Of a DNA stretch of 64,000 nt, positions 43,511 through 54,208 are shown piece by piece (the stretch's first letter is position 1; each line of letters starts with the position of its first letter). The DNA comes from Chitinophagaceae bacterium. Lineage in GTDB: Bacteria; Bacteroidota; Bacteroidia; Chitinophagales; Chitinophagaceae. The DNA is taken from positions 1 through 64,000 of the forward strand of contig JAHBTL010000033.1 of the NCBI GenBank assembly GCA_019638615.1. The letters are read 5' to 3'. The notes beneath the pieces were generated by a model. That model searched no databases. It saw only the letters and a list, made by a program, of their open reading frames with translations, and had not been told where the DNA came from. The translations under genes were made by a program, and so were the position numbers.

Positions 43511-46426
43511 TCATCTTTCCACTTCCATATAGCTTTCTACCGGTTCACAGGTGCATACCAGGTTTCTGTCGCCATATGTATTATTGACTCTTGAAACAGA
43601 TGGCCAGAATTTATTAACCATCGTATACGGAAGCGGGAATGCCGCATCCTGGCGTGTATAGGAATGATTCCATTCGTCCGCGCACACCACCTGCATGGTA
43701 TGGGGCGCATTTTTAAGCGGATTGTCTGTTTTACTGCTTCTTCCTTCTTCTATTGCTTTAATTTCTTCGTGAATGCTGATCATGGCATTGCAAAACCGGT
43801 CCAGTTCTGCAATATCTTCACTTTCGGTAGGTTCAATCATAATAGTACCCGGAACAGGAAAGCTTAAAGTAGGAGCATGAAAGCCATAATCCATCAGGCG
43901 TTTGGCAACATCTTCTGCTTCTATCCCCACTGTGGCTTTAAAAGGACGCAGGTCTATGATGAACTCGTGCGCACAGGTTCCGTTAGTTCCCAGGTATAAT
44001 ATATCGTAATGATTTTTCAGCCGTGCACGCATATAATTGGCATTCAGGATAGCGTATTCCGTAGCGGCTTTCACACCTTCTGCGCCCAGCAGCCTGATGT
44101 ATCCATAGCTGATCAATAATATGGAAGCAGAGCCATAGGGGGCCGCACTTACTGCTCCCTGGGGTGCCGATGCGATGTTGTTATCATTTATGCTGGCATG
44201 ATCGTGTGCAACTATCACATGGCCGGGCAGGTAAGGGGCAAGATGTTTTTTTGCACAGATGGGCCCCATACCGGGTCCCCCGCCTCCGTGAGGTATGGCA
44301 AAGGTTTTGTGAAGGTTCAAATGACAAATATCCGCGCCAATGGTTCCAGGCGATGTAAGCCCGCTTTGGGCATTCATATTGGCGCCATCCATGTATACCT
44401 GTCCGCCATTTTCATGAATAATTTGGCATATGTCTTTGATACTTTCTTCAAATACGCCGTGTGTGGAAGGATAGGTAACCATGAGCGCCGCCAGGGAATC
44501 TTTGTATTGTTCGGCTTTTGCTTTCAGGTCGGTCACATCAATATGCCCTTCTTCATCACTTTTAACCACTACTACTTTCAACCCCGCCAGCACTGCCGAT
44601 GCCGGGTTGGTTCCATGTGCGGAAATCGGGATCAGCACGATGTTGCGATTGCCGTTGCCCTGTGCTTTGTGATACCGGCTGATGGTAAGTAATCCCGCGT
44701 ATTCGCCCTGCGCGCCACTGTTGGGTTGCAGGCTGCAGGCGTTAAATCCTGTGATGGCGCACAGGTATTCACTTAACTGATCAACAATATACCGGTATCC
44801 TTTTGTTTGAGCGGCAGGCGCAAACGGGTGAATATGCGCGAATTCAGGCCAGCTTACCGGCATCATTTCGGTCGCGGCGTTCAGCTTCATGGTACAGCTT
44901 CCCAGCGATATCATGGAGGTGACCAGCGACAGATCCTTATTTTCAAGGAAGCGTATATAACGCATCATTTCGCTTTCGCTGTGATGCGTATTGAAAACGC
45001 TGTGGGTCAAATAGGCCGATTGTCTGGAGGCAAAGGCGGGTATATTGTCAGCCACTTCGTCTTCATTAAAGGCTACAGATACGCCGGTTTGACCGGAGGT
45101 TTCGGCAAAGATGTACAGTATATTCAACACATCTTCCCGCGAGGTCGTTTCATCCAGACTGATACCCACATGGTTATCGTCAAAATAGAAAAAGTTGACC
45201 TCTCTTGCTTCGGCTGTTTCTTTTAGCCTGGCAATATCTTCTACCCTTATTTTTAATGTATCAAAGTAAAAATCATTTGTATTAATATACCCCAGCTCTT
45301 CAAGCGCATCACTCAGCGTTTTAGCCAGCAACGTAATTCTTTGCGCTATTTCCTTTAATTTTTTGGGGCCATGATATACAGCGTACATGGCAGCCATATT
45401 GGCAAGTAAAGCCTGGGCAGTACATATATTAGAGGTTGCTTTTTCACGCTTGATGTGCTGCTCGCGTGTTTGCAGGGCCATTCTTAAAGCACGGTTTCCG
45501 TGCACATCAATGCTTACGCCGATGATGCGTCCCGGAATGCTCCTTTTAAATTCGTCTTTGGTAGCGAAGAAAGCCGCGTGAGGGCCGCCAAAGCCCATGG
45601 GCACGCCAAAACGCTGGGCAGAGCCTACGACTACATCAGCTCCCAATTCTCCAGGCGGCGTAAGTAAAGTAAGCGCCAGCAGGTCGGTTGCCATCACGAC
45701 GTATCCATTTTGGCGATGTACCAGTTCAATAAAGTTCCTGTAATCTTCTATGCTGCCATTGCTGTTGGGGTATTGCACAAGCGCTCCGAAATACCGGGAA
45801 TCTATTTTTATTTCGGAATATTTTCCAAAAACCAGCTCAACGCCTATGGGCTCAGCGCGGGTAATAAGTACATCAATCGTTTGTGGAAACACAGACTCGT
45901 CTACAAAAAATTTGGGGCTGGCAGGTTGGTCTGTTTTATTTACATGATGAAATAGCATGGACATGGCTTCCGCTGCAGCAGTTCCTTCGTCGAGTAAAGA
46001 CGCATTGGTAAGAGGCAAACCGGTGAGGTCTGCTATCAGTGTCTGAAAGTTCAATAAGCTTTCAAGGCGCCCCTGCGAAATTTCGGCCTGGTAGGGAGTA
46101 TACTGCGTATACCAACCCGGATTTTCAAAAATATTCCGCAGGATCACCGAGGGCGTGACAGTTCCATAATATCCCTGCCCTATATAGCTTTTAAAAACTT
46201 TATTCTTTTTGGCTACTTCCTTTAGCTTATGGAGATATTCATATTCATTTTGGGGTGGGGGAAGCTGCAGGGGGCTGTTAAGTCTGATGGAGGAGGGGAT
46301 GGTTTTATCTATGAGCTCATCCAGCGACGATACTCCTATTGTTTTTAACATCTGTTTCGACTCGTCTTCATTCGGCCCGATATGCCTTGATCTGAATTCG
46401 TTTGCCTGCCATTCAAATATGTTCAT
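43511..46426 (-). CDS. gcvP: glycine dehydrogenase (decarboxylating), glycine cleavage P protein
   Basis: 971 residues from the ATG at 46426 ([19 protein letters not shown]), where the family begins. Upstream in-frame codons to 46471 overlap the -7 box. A full-length fused P protein with both halves: the N-terminal inactive fold and the C-terminal PLP fold, with the PLP lysine in [22 protein letters not shown] (~700). Decarboxylates glycine and passes the aminomethyl group to the H protein. The other glycine cleavage genes are not in the window. No glycine riboswitch is apparent. Confidence 0.97.
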   Translation of the reverse strand: MNIFEWQANEFRSRHIGPNEDESKQMLKTIGVSSLDELIDKTIPSSIRLNSPLQLPPPQNEYEYLHKLKEVAKKNKVFKSYIGQGYYGTVTPSVILRNIFENPGWYTQYTPYQAEISQGRLESLLNFQTLIADLTGLPLTNASLLDEGTAAAEAMSMLFHHVNKTDQPASPKFFVDESVFPQTIDVLITRAEPIGVELVFGKYSEIKIDSRYFGALVQYPNSNGSIEDYRNFIELVHRQNGYVVMATDLLALTLLTPPGELGADVVVGSAQRFGVPMGFGGPHAAFFATKDEFKRSIPGRIIGVSIDVHGNRALRMALQTREQHIKREKATSNICTAQALLANMAAMYAVYHGPKKLKEIAQRITLLAKTLSDALEELGYINTNDFYFDTLKIRVEDIARLKETAEAREVNFFYFDDNHVGISLDETTSREDVLNILYIFAETSGQTGVSVAFNEDEVADNIPAFASRQSAYLTHSVFNTHHSESEMMRYIRFLENKDLSLVTSMISLGSCTMKLNAATEMMPVSWPEFAHIHPFAPAAQTKGYRYIVDQLSEYLCAITGFNACSLQPNSGAQGEYAGLLTISRYHKAQGNGNRNIVLIPISAHGTNPASAVLAGLKVVVVKSDEEGHIDVTDLKAKAEQYKDSLAALMVTYPSTHGVFEESIKDICQIIHENGGQVYMDGANMNAQSGLTSPGTIGADICHLNLHKTFAIPHGGGGPGMGPICAKKHLAPYLPGHVIVAHDHASINDNNIASAPQGAVSAAPYGSASILLISYGYIRLLGAEGVKAATEYAILNANYMRARLKNHYDILYLGTNGTCAHEFIIDLRPFKATVGIEAEDVAKRLMDYGFHAPTLSFPVPGTIMIEPTESEDIAELDRFCNAMISIHEEIKAIEEGRSSKTDNPLKNAPHTMQVVCADEWNHSYTRQDAAFPLPYTMVNKFWPSVSRVNNTYGDRNLVCTCEPVESYMEVER

Positions 46427-46460
46427 ATATTTTGAGGAATTACCTGTAAAAAAAGATGCG

Positions 46461-46468
46461 CAAAGGTA
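46461..46468 (-). promoter_or_regulatory. -7 box (TACCTTTG) of gcvP
   Basis: Exact TAnnTTTG match on the minus strand, 35 bp upstream of the gcvP ATG. Confidence 0.5.
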
Positions 46469-46560
46469 CAACGAAAGGATGAGATGAAGGAGTGGTTGTG
46501 GATAGTGTGGCTAAACCTGTGAATAATAACAGCTAAGCCTGCCCGGCTTTTTACGGGTTT

Positions 46561-47493
46561 TTAGCTATGTGCAGCGATGGTCTCCCCGCTCTTATTTTCC
46601 GTTTCACCTGCCTCTTCCAGCCGCATTTCCCTGCTGGTGAGCCGGCTGCCGTCGTGGCTCCAACCGGGAGGGCCAAAAACATAATTCAATTTTTCCTTCC
46701 AGCCTATATCTTTCCTGCTGACGTCTTCTGCTATGGCTTTCCACTCGTGAAAAACCAGGTTAACGGGAGTATCGTGCTTCAGCGGCCTGGTCAGGCCGTA
46801 TTTTAAAGGTTGATATTGTTCTTCCGGCAATTCTTCCTGGAAGGTGCCAAATATCTTATCCCAGATAATCAGGAACATGCCCATGTTCTTATCCAGGTAT
46901 TTAGGATTAGATGCATGATGTACCCTGTGATGTGAAGGCGTGACCAGCACATGTTCGAGCCAGCCCATTTTTCCGATAAGTTCGGTATGTGCAAATATGC
47001 CCCATATTTGGGTGGCAGAATATATGAAAACAATATCAAGCGGCTGAAAGCCAAGCAACGCAAGTGGTATAAAATATACAAACCGGTACAGGGGCTGAAA
47101 TACGGAAGACCTGAATCCCACGGTAAAATTCATATGCTCCGAAGAGTGATGTGTCACATGTACTGCCCAGAAAAAGCGTATCTCGTGGTCGAACCGGTGC
47201 AGCCAGTAATAGAGAAAATCTTCAAGCAGCACCAAAAAGATCCAGTAGCCGACAACATGAGTGACGCTGAGTAGCCGGTGGTCGTAAAAATATCCCAGTA
47301 CCATAATGTACACTCCACGGAACATAAGGTCAATACCGCTGTTAAGCAGCATAAGATATAAATTACGGCTGGTATCCTTCCAACTGTATAATTTCCTGTG
47401 CTGGTAATTGCTCAACAATACTTCTCCCAAAATAATTGCAACATACAATGGGGTACTGAATAAGATAAGCAACTGTTCTCTTAAAGATTCCAT
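46561..47493 (-). CDS. sterol desaturase/fatty-acid hydroxylase family membrane protein
   Basis: 310 residues from the ATG at 47493 (MESLREQLLILFSTPLYVA). The frame stays open to 47619 but those codons overlap the YkgJ-like gene and the -7 box. Several membrane helices and the histidine clusters of di-iron membrane oxygenases: WLHRFDHE, HVTHHSSEHMN and TPSHHRVHHA. Family members hydroxylate or desaturate lipids; substrate unknown. The hydrophilic C-terminal tail (~245-310) is longer than the core fold needs. Confidence 0.9.
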   Translation of the reverse strand: MESLREQLLILFSTPLYVAIILGEVLLSNYQHRKLYSWKDTSRNLYLMLLNSGIDLMFRGVYIMVLGYFYDHRLLSVTHVVGYWIFLVLLEDFLYYWLHRFDHEIRFFWAVHVTHHSSEHMNFTVGFRSSVFQPLYRFVYFIPLALLGFQPLDIVFIYSATQIWGIFAHTELIGKMGWLEHVLVTPSHHRVHHASNPKYLDKNMGMFLIIWDKIFGTFQEELPEEQYQPLKYGLTRPLKHDTPVNLVFHEWKAIAEDVSRKDIGWKEKLNYVFGPPGWSHDGSRLTSREMRLEEAGETENKSGETIAAHS

Positions 47494-47501
47494 AACCGGC
47501 G

Positions 47502-47509
47502 CAAAGATA
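47502..47509 (-). promoter_or_regulatory. -7 box (TATCTTTG) of the sterol desaturase family gene
   Basis: Exact consensus on the minus strand, 8 bp before the chosen ATG. It supports that start and a nearly leaderless mRNA. Confidence 0.5.
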
Positions 47510-47594
47510 AACATGGAGCAATGAATGTATGTATCTTGCAGGCCTGTTTGTAATATATTAACAACATTACTGGGTAGTTTCAAGAATTTGAAAG

Positions 47595-48113
47595 ATGCAG
47601 GAGCAGGAAAACAATACATCCGCGTTCATTTCCGGTCAATGGAAAGATAAGAACTGGCAGAAGAAAGCTGCTGCGCAGCAGAAAGCTTATGCCAGGCTTC
47701 TTCAAAAGCCCGATAAAAAGAAAATATTAAAAAAGTTGCCGGCCCTGCATGAGGAAGCGTTTTCACAAATAGATTGTCTTCGGTGCGCTGCCTGTTGTAA
47801 AAACTATTCTCCCCGGTTTAAAACGCCCGATATCAAACGCATCAGCAAGCATCTCAGGCTCCGCGAAAGCGTATTTATTGATACCTATCTTGAGCTGGAT
47901 AATGAAGGCGACTATGTTGTAAAAAAATCGCCCTGCCCTTTTCTGGGCGCAGACAACCGGTGCAGCATATACGAAGTTCGCCCGTCCGATTGTGAACGGT
48001 TCCCCTACACAGATGAAGATGTACTGATCAATCGCCCCCGGATCACATTAAAGAACTCGGGTTTTTGCCCGGCTGTTTTTTTTGTAATGGAAAGGCTTTT
48101 AGAGGCGAAATAA
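47595..48113 (+). CDS. YkgJ-family cysteine cluster protein
   Basis: 172 residues. Cysteines are grouped as DCLRCAACCKNY (~60-71), SPCPFLGADNRCSIYEVRPSDCERFPY and FCPAVF, the pattern of the CxxCxxCC zinc or iron-sulphur binding family of unknown function. A Lys-rich N-terminal ~55 residues precede it. Divergent from the sterol desaturase gene and 67 bp before the Kef-type antiporter. Confidence 0.88.
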   Translation: MQEQENNTSAFISGQWKDKNWQKKAAAQQKAYARLLQKPDKKKILKKLPALHEEAFSQIDCLRCAACCKNYSPRFKTPDIKRISKHLRLRESVFIDTYLELDNEGDYVVKKSPCPFLGADNRCSIYEVRPSDCERFPYTDEDVLINRPRITLKNSGFCPAVFFVMERLLEAK

Positions 48114-48180
48114 TTAAATTTGTAAGACTCAGTCTGGATAAGCATTTTAGCAATACTGGCATATTTGAAAAGTTTAGCAT

Positions 48181-50424
48181 ATGGGACATTTACCAAAATT
48201 AATCGCTGATCTTGCGCTCATATTGGGTGCAGGGGCTATTACCACTTTATTGTTCCGTAGGTTAAAACAGCCGCTGGTATTAGGTTATATCATCGCCGGC
48301 TTTCTCGTAGGCCCCCATGTATCGGTAATTCCTACGGTAATTGACGAGCAGAATGTTAAAATACTGGCTGAGATCGGCGTTATTTTTTTGTTGTTCAGCC
48401 TGGGTCTTGAATTCAGCTTTAAAAAACTGCTGAGAGTAGGGGGGGCGGCTTCCATTACCGCCATTGTTGAAATTGGCGCCATACTTATACTGGGCTATTT
48501 GGTAGGGCGGTGGATGGGTTGGTCGGATATGGATAGCATGTTTTTAGGAGGGTTACTGGCAAGCTCTTCTACCACCATTATTATCCGTGCATTTGATGAA
48601 CTGGGTGTAAAGCGCCAGCAATTTGCAGGCATTGTATTTGGTGTGTTGATAGTGGAAGATATAGTGGTGATCCTCCTGATGGTATTGTTGTCGACCGTGG
48701 CGGTAACCAACCAGTTTGACGGGGCTACCCTGATCTCTTCCAGCCTGAAACTGCTTTTCTTTTTAACGGTTTGGTTCATAACGGGGATTTTTTTGTTGCC
48801 TACCTTTTTACGAAGAGCAAAAAAACTGCTCGACGAAGAAACATTGCTGATCCTTTCGATAGGGCTTTGCCTGGGTATGGTGGTACTGGCCACGCAAATC
48901 GGCTTTTCGGCCGAATTAGGAGCTTTTGTTATGGGGTCCATTCTTGCAGAAACGACTTCTGCCGAAAAAATAGAGCATCTGCTTAAACCGGTAAAAGATC
49001 TTTTTGGAGCCGTATTTTTTGTTTCTGTAGGAATGCTGATCGATCCCGCATCGATGGTGGAGCATAAATGGGCCATTTTATGGGTTACGCTGCTTACTAT
49101 TTTCGGTAAAATGGGCAGCACGACGATCGGGGCATTGTTATCGGGCCAACCGCTGAAGCAATCGCTGCAGGTAGGCATGAGCATGGCGCAGATTGGTGAG
49201 TTTGCTTTTATCGTTGCTACCCTGGGCATTACGCTGGGAGTTACCAGCGACTTTCTTTTTCCCGTAGCGGTGGGCGCTTCTGCTATTACCACTTTTACAA
49301 CACCGTATTTCATAAAGATGTCCGAGCCTTTTTACAATTTTCTCAGCAAAATATTACCGGCTAAGTTTATAAATTCACTTAACAGGTATTCTTCGGGCGC
49401 ACAAAATATACAGGCAGAAAGTGAGTGGAAAATTGTTTTAAAGACGTATGCAATGATTGTTCTCACCAATGCCATTATTATAGTGGCGATGGTAATGCTT
49501 TCTTTTACATTCCTGCTGCCTTTTTTGCGGGAGAAGACGGACAATGAAGTGTTGAGTAAGATCATTGTGCTGATCGTAACTTTTGCAGCGTGCGCTCCTT
49601 TTTTCTGGGCATTGATGGCCCGCAAACCCAACAATTCTGCCTATAAAACACTTTGGCTGGATGCAAAGTATAATAAAGGTCCATTGGTTGTACTTGAAAT
49701 ACTGAGAGTATTGATAGCTGTGCTGGTAGTGGGTTTTATGGTAGACCGTTTGTATTCGGGGCTGATCGCTTTTGTGGTGGTGACGCCGGTGGCGATTATT
49801 GTACTGGTGGTTTTTTCCAAAAAAATACAGGATTTTTACAACCGCATCCACAGCCGCTTTCTGGACAACCTGCACGAGCGGGAAAGAGAAGCCGAAAATG
49901 TGAATGGCGATCCCAATGCGGCGCTCTCGCCCTGGGACGCGCACCTGGCGGATTTTGAAGTGTACCAGAATGCGCCATTCATTGGCGTTCCTTTACAGGA
50001 TCTTTCGTGGCGTGAAAAATACGGTATCAATATCGCGTTTATTAAAAGAGGAGAGAAGATCATTTACGCGCCCAGCGCAAAAGAAAAGCTGTACCCGATG
50101 GACGAACTGGGTATTATTGGCACCGACCAGCAACTGAAACAGTTCAAGCCGGTAATGGATGCCATCGAAGAGCCACCCGGAACACAGGCGGAAGACACGG
50201 ATAACATTGCCTTGCAGAAAATAGTGGTGGATGAGCATACCTTGTTAAAAGGAATGACGATCAGGCAGTCGGGCATCCGGGAAAAAACAAGCGGACTGGT
50301 TGTAGGAATAGAAAGAGACGGAAAACGCATCTTGAATCCCGATTCGCATACCGTGCTGGAGTGGAATGATGTGATATGGATAGTAGGAGACAGGAGAAAG
50401 ATACAGGAGCTTGTGAAGGATTAA
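48181..50424 (+). CDS. Kef-type cation:proton antiporter with two C-terminal TrkA-C domains
   Basis: 747 residues. The N-terminal ~390 residues form a CPA2 antiporter with about twelve helices (QPLVLGYIIAGFLVGPHV, IGVIFLLFSLGLEFSFKKL, ELGAFVMGSILAE). A second hydrophobic block (~415-560) links to two TrkA-C-like domains (~600-665 and ~675-745, the latter with GLVVGIERDGKRILNPDSHT). There is no TrkA-N nucleotide-binding domain, unlike KefB/KefC. Probably a K+ or Na+ efflux system gated by another ligand. Confidence 0.9.
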   Translation: MGHLPKLIADLALILGAGAITTLLFRRLKQPLVLGYIIAGFLVGPHVSVIPTVIDEQNVKILAEIGVIFLLFSLGLEFSFKKLLRVGGAASITAIVEIGAILILGYLVGRWMGWSDMDSMFLGGLLASSSTTIIIRAFDELGVKRQQFAGIVFGVLIVEDIVVILLMVLLSTVAVTNQFDGATLISSSLKLLFFLTVWFITGIFLLPTFLRRAKKLLDEETLLILSIGLCLGMVVLATQIGFSAELGAFVMGSILAETTSAEKIEHLLKPVKDLFGAVFFVSVGMLIDPASMVEHKWAILWVTLLTIFGKMGSTTIGALLSGQPLKQSLQVGMSMAQIGEFAFIVATLGITLGVTSDFLFPVAVGASAITTFTTPYFIKMSEPFYNFLSKILPAKFINSLNRYSSGAQNIQAESEWKIVLKTYAMIVLTNAIIIVAMVMLSFTFLLPFLREKTDNEVLSKIIVLIVTFAACAPFFWALMARKPNNSAYKTLWLDAKYNKGPLVVLEILRVLIAVLVVGFMVDRLYSGLIAFVVVTPVAIIVLVVFSKKIQDFYNRIHSRFLDNLHEREREAENVNGDPNAALSPWDAHLADFEVYQNAPFIGVPLQDLSWREKYGINIAFIKRGEKIIYAPSAKEKLYPMDELGIIGTDQQLKQFKPVMDAIEEPPGTQAEDTDNIALQKIVVDEHTLLKGMTIRQSGIREKTSGLVVGIERDGKRILNPDSHTVLEWNDVIWIVGDRRKIQELVKD

Positions 50425-50575
50425 AGATAATTGCTGATTGCTGATGTAAGCTATGAGCCGTCAGCTATGGGCTATCAGCTTTCAGCCGTCAGCTTCGTAC
50501 AATTGATGATTGACGGTTGACAATTGATGACACTGCAACCTGTAACTTGCAACCTGTAACCTGTAACAAAGGTAT
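50425..50575. repeat. phrase repeats upstream of the sulfatase gene
   Basis: GCTGATTGCTGATGTAAGCT type (50431-50495), TTGATGATTGACGGTTGACA type (50502-50530) and CAACCTGTAACTTGCAACCT type (50536-50568). A TATATCTTTA stretch near 50590 could be a weak -7 box for the sulfatase. Confidence 0.5.
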
Positions 50576-50622
50576 AAGGTATACAGTGTTATATCTTTAC
50601 CGGCAGCTCAAAGAAGAATACA

Positions 50623-52104
50623 ATGAAATTTGTAAAACATCTTATTCATCTTGTTATTTGTCTCCTGGTTTCGCCGATGATATATGCGCAGCAAAAGCCC
50701 AATATTATTTACATTCTTGCTGATGATCTTGGGTATGGAGATGTAAACTGTTTGAATGCGGATTCGAAAATTCGTACGCAGCATATAGACAGGATGGCGG
50801 CGGAAGGGATGATGTTCACGGATGCGCATAGCAATTCCGCGGTATGTACGCCCACGCGCTATGGCATACTCACTGGCAGGTACGCATGGCGGACAAGATT
50901 GCAAAACGGTGTGTTGTGGGGATATGATACCATGCTGATAAACAATAGCAGGACCACTTTGGCTTCCTTATTAAAACGCAACGGGTATCGTACCGGCTGT
51001 ATCGGCAAATGGCATCTGGGGCTTGACTGGCAAAAGGATGCCCGGGGTGTATTTGATTTTTTCCAACCTGTAGCCAATGGACCTTTGCAGGTTGGATTTG
51101 ATTATTTCTATGGTATACCTGCCTCACTGGATATGCAACCCTATTTTTATATAGAAAACAACAGGGTTACAGCAACTGTTGCCGACAGCACATCGGGAAA
51201 TACAGGCAAAGGATTCTGGCGGGCAGGGCCTGCCGGAAATGATTTCAGGCAGGAAGAAGTGCTGGAAAGGATCACGGATAAGGCGGTAGACTATATTGCA
51301 AGAGAAGCCCGGTCTGGTAAACCGTTTTTCCTGTATTTCGCGCTTACTTCGCCGCACACACCTATACTGCCCTCGGCGCCTTACCAGGGAAAGTCAGGCA
51401 CAAACGCGTATGGAGATTTTGTATTGATGACGGATGCGATGGTAGGTAAGATACTGGACGCGGTGAAGGCGGCAGGCATTGAGCAAAATACGCTCCTTGT
51501 TTTTACCAGCGATAATGGCTGTTCTCCCTCGGCAGACTTTAAAGAACTGGCTGCTGCCGGTCACAATCCAAGCTATATTTACAAGGGGGCAAAAGCCGAT
51601 ATATTTGAAGGCGGACATCGCATACCCTTTATCGTCAGATGGCCCGGAAAAGTAAAAGGGGGGTCGCATACTTCTGCAACCATTTGCCTCACAGATTTTA
51701 TGGCAACCCTTGCGGATATGCTTCAGCAGCCTTTAAGAGATGATGAAGGTGAAGACAGCTTCAGCCTGTTGCCTTTGTTGCTGCAAAAGAATGGTTATAA
51801 AAGAATGAGTATCATTCATCATTCCATTGACGGAAATTTTTCTGTCAGGAAAAACAACTGGAAACTGGTTTTTGCACACGGCTCCGGTGGCTGGAGCGCG
51901 CCCACCGAAAAAGAAGCAAAAGCGCAAGGTTTACCCGGCTTGCAGTTGTATAATTTAAAAACGGATATCAAAGAAAGGAACAACGTGGCCGCGGATCATG
52001 TTCCTGTTGTAAAAGAATTATCGGCAATGGCCAATGCCATCATTGAAAATGGCAGGTCAACCGAAGGAATCAAACAACGGAATGATGTTGAAGTAAGGCA
52101 ATAG
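50623..52104 (+). CDS. secreted sulfatase (arylsulfatase A-like)
   Basis: 493 residues with a signal peptide (MKFVKHLIHLVICLLVSPMIYA). Sulfatase signature NSAVCTPTRYGILTGRY: Cys75 in CxPxR is the residue matured to formylglycine. Calcium ligands ILADDLGYGD (Asp34-35) and VFTSDNGCSPSADF, the catalytic KWHLG lysine/histidine and SPHTPILPS are present. Removes sulfate esters, probably from a glycan, in the periplasm. Its maturase is not in the window. No SusCD gene is adjacent. Confidence 0.94.
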   Translation: MKFVKHLIHLVICLLVSPMIYAQQKPNIIYILADDLGYGDVNCLNADSKIRTQHIDRMAAEGMMFTDAHSNSAVCTPTRYGILTGRYAWRTRLQNGVLWGYDTMLINNSRTTLASLLKRNGYRTGCIGKWHLGLDWQKDARGVFDFFQPVANGPLQVGFDYFYGIPASLDMQPYFYIENNRVTATVADSTSGNTGKGFWRAGPAGNDFRQEEVLERITDKAVDYIAREARSGKPFFLYFALTSPHTPILPSAPYQGKSGTNAYGDFVLMTDAMVGKILDAVKAAGIEQNTLLVFTSDNGCSPSADFKELAAAGHNPSYIYKGAKADIFEGGHRIPFIVRWPGKVKGGSHTSATICLTDFMATLADMLQQPLRDDEGEDSFSLLPLLLQKNGYKRMSIIHHSIDGNFSVRKNNWKLVFAHGSGGWSAPTEKEAKAQGLPGLQLYNLKTDIKERNNVAADHVPVVKELSAMANAIIENGRSTEGIKQRNDVEVRQ

Positions 52105-52254
52105 TTTACGGCTATCGGCATTCAGCGATCAGCTATGGGCTGTGAGCTTTCGGCAATGGATGTCAATTTAGCCCGAACTTGTACCTCATCTCAAATATCG
52201 AATCTCAAATTTCAAATTCAAATAACCTGACGGCTCACGGCTGATAGCTGACAG
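52105..52254. repeat. phrase repeats between sulfatase and MFS genes
   Basis: ATCAGCTATGGGCTGTGAGC and CTGATAGCTGACAGCTAATA types flank a AATCTCAAATTTCAAATTCA type at ~52198-52222. They fill the whole space between two convergent genes. Confidence 0.5.
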
Positions 52255-53508
52255 CTAATATTCCAGCTTCCTCAATTCAGGCGCTTTAAACCAGGTGGTT
52301 ACGGCAACAATGAATGTCATGCATCCGCCAAAAACTACTGAGGGTACAACGTTCATCAATTTGGCGGTTAAGCCGCTTTCAAATTGTCCCAGCTCATTGC
52401 TGGAATTTACAAACATCGAGTTTACGCTCATTACCCTTCCTTTCATTGCATCAGGCGTGCGCAACTGCATAATAGTGCCGCGGATGACCACGCTGATGCC
52501 ATCAAGAATGCCACTCAGCATTAAGGCAACGAATGAAAGCAAAAACCACCTGGACAAAGCGAATATTATAATGCAAATGCCAAACCCGCTAACGGCAATG
52601 ATCAACCGTCGGCCTTGTTGTTTGCGCATAGGGAAAAACGTGAGCAGCAATACACTGCAGATAGCGCCCATGTCGGAAGCCCCGTTCAATATCCCGAATC
52701 CTTCGGGCCCAACTTTCAGAATATCGCTTGCATACACAGGCACCATGGCTACGGCGCCTCCAAAGAAAACAGCAAACATATCCAGCGAAATGGCGCCCAG
52801 CAGGTCTTTGGTTTTGAATACGAAATTCAATCCTTCCTTCACACTTTCCCAGGTTTTCTTTTCTGTGTTGCCTGCTACAGGGGGCCTGGAATGAAGCCTG
52901 CCAAGCGCTATCAAACCCAAAAAGATCCCGCAGCAAATAACCACCAGGGTGCCGGTATTACCCAGCATGGCTATGCAAAATCCACCCATTGCATGTCCCG
53001 ACACGGAAGCGGTCAGCCAGGCTCCCTGGTTCCAGGTAGTTGCGTTCTGCAATGCTTTGCGCGGCACAATCAGCGCCAGGAGCACATTAAAGGTAGGGCC
53101 GGCAAAAGCCCTGATGATGCCGGTACAAAAGATAACCGAATAGATAGCGCCGGCTATCCAGTGGTTGCTAAGATGGGCTTGCGTATATTTTGTAGAAAGA
53201 AGGGTGAGGATAACAGCTGCACACAAATAGAGCGATATGCCGGTAAGCAGCAGCTTTCGTTTTTCGCTGATATCGATTACATGTCCTGCATACAGGGCCA
53301 GCGTAAGCGCGGGAATGACTTCTGATAACCCGATGAGGCCAATAGCGAATGGAGCGTTGGTTAGTTTATAGATCCACCAGCCCACCAGTGTGCTCATCAT
53401 GCGCAGCGAAAAAATGAATAAAAACCTCCCGGCTACCAGGTTCCGGAATTCCGGTATCCTGATGGCTTCAAAAGGACTGTCCGGCCTGGGAAATGTTTGT
53501 GGTTCCAT
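52255..53508 (-). CDS. MFS transporter, EntS-like exporter
   Basis: 417 residues with about twelve hydrophobic helices. Features of the MFS_3/EntS group are PEFRNLVAGRFLFIFSLRM near the start, the loop-2 region YAGHVIDISEKRK and the late MQLRTPDAMKGRVMSVNSMF typical of this branch. Substrate unknown. Follows the deoxynucleoside kinase gene by 10 bp. Confidence 0.88.
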   Translation of the reverse strand: MEPQTFPRPDSPFEAIRIPEFRNLVAGRFLFIFSLRMMSTLVGWWIYKLTNAPFAIGLIGLSEVIPALTLALYAGHVIDISEKRKLLLTGISLYLCAAVILTLLSTKYTQAHLSNHWIAGAIYSVIFCTGIIRAFAGPTFNVLLALIVPRKALQNATTWNQGAWLTASVSGHAMGGFCIAMLGNTGTLVVICCGIFLGLIALGRLHSRPPVAGNTEKKTWESVKEGLNFVFKTKDLLGAISLDMFAVFFGGAVAMVPVYASDILKVGPEGFGILNGASDMGAICSVLLLTFFPMRKQQGRRLIIAVSGFGICIIIFALSRWFLLSFVALMLSGILDGISVVIRGTIMQLRTPDAMKGRVMSVNSMFVNSSNELGQFESGLTAKLMNVVPSVVFGGCMTFIVAVTTWFKAPELRKLEY

Positions 53509-53518
53509 CGCAACTTCT

Positions 53519-54154
53519 TTAACCGGGCAATGCTATAAAATGTTGTCCCGATTCGTAATCTTTTTCAAGCGCCTCGATAATTGTTTTAAGGTGCGCGTCA
53601 TTACCCAAAAAATCAGCATTGGTTGCATCAACATACAGTGTTTTTACATTGTGTTGCTTTATATAGCTGGTATAGGTTTGCTGTATGTTGAAGAGGTATT
53701 CATCGGGGATTGCCTGCTCATACACCCGGCCGCGCTTGCGGATATTCGCCTGCAGGCTGCTCACCGGTTTGTGCAGATAAATAAGTATATCCGGCTGAAT
53801 GAGCTGCTGGTGAATAATATCGAACAGGCGTTGGTACAATAAAAACTCTTCTTCGGGCAGGTTTACCCTGGCAAACAACAAACATTTTGTAAAAAGATAA
53901 TCTGAAATGGTGATGCTTTGAAAGAGATCTTTGGTATGTACCAGGTCTTTAAGCTGCTTGTATCTTTCCGCCATAAAAAATAACTCCAGCGGAAAGGCGT
54001 TCTGCTTTGGGTTTTCATAGAATTTGGGTAAAAAAGGGTTATCGGCAAACTGCTCCAGTATAATGCGCGCATTGTAGTGTTTTGACAAAAGATGAGCGAG
54101 CGTTGTTTTGCCGGCACCAATATTGCCTTCAATGGTAATGAAATGATAATTCAT
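53519..54154 (-). CDS. deoxynucleoside kinase
   Basis: 211 residues. P-loop EGNIGAGKTTLAHLL (~9-23), the ERYKQL helix, a DERS-like catalytic region (QSITISDYLFTKCLL) and the Arg-rich lid RKRGRVYEQAI. Phosphorylates deoxynucleosides in salvage; base preference unknown. Lies between folK and the MFS gene on the same strand, an arrangement I recall as common in this phylum for folK and this kinase. Confidence 0.92.
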   Translation of the reverse strand: MNYHFITIEGNIGAGKTTLAHLLSKHYNARIILEQFADNPFLPKFYENPKQNAFPLELFFMAERYKQLKDLVHTKDLFQSITISDYLFTKCLLFARVNLPEEEFLLYQRLFDIIHQQLIQPDILIYLHKPVSSLQANIRKRGRVYEQAIPDEYLFNIQQTYTSYIKQHNVKTLYVDATNADFLGNDAHLKTIIEALEKDYESGQHFIALPG

Positions 54155-54208
54155 AAAACAGGGTCAAACTTAAACAACCCTTTTAAAACAAATAAAAAGG
54201 GTTATGCA

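Noticed and set aside
46427-46560. Glycine riboswitch before gcvP
   Set aside because: The leader after the -7 box is about 30 nt, too short for an aptamer, and no paired conserved core was seen.
46540-46560. AAGCC-TGCCC-GGCTTTTTA as plus-strand terminator
   Set aside because: No plus-strand gene ends nearby, and the minus-strand reading lacks a T-run; likely chance.
48495-49313. 272-codon minus-strand ORF
   Set aside because: Antisense shadow of the Kef-type antiporter; Ser/Thr-rich composition typical of reversed hydrophobic codons.
52615-53325. 236-codon plus-strand ORF
   Set aside because: Antisense shadow of the MFS transporter gene, which has clear membrane helices in the other strand.
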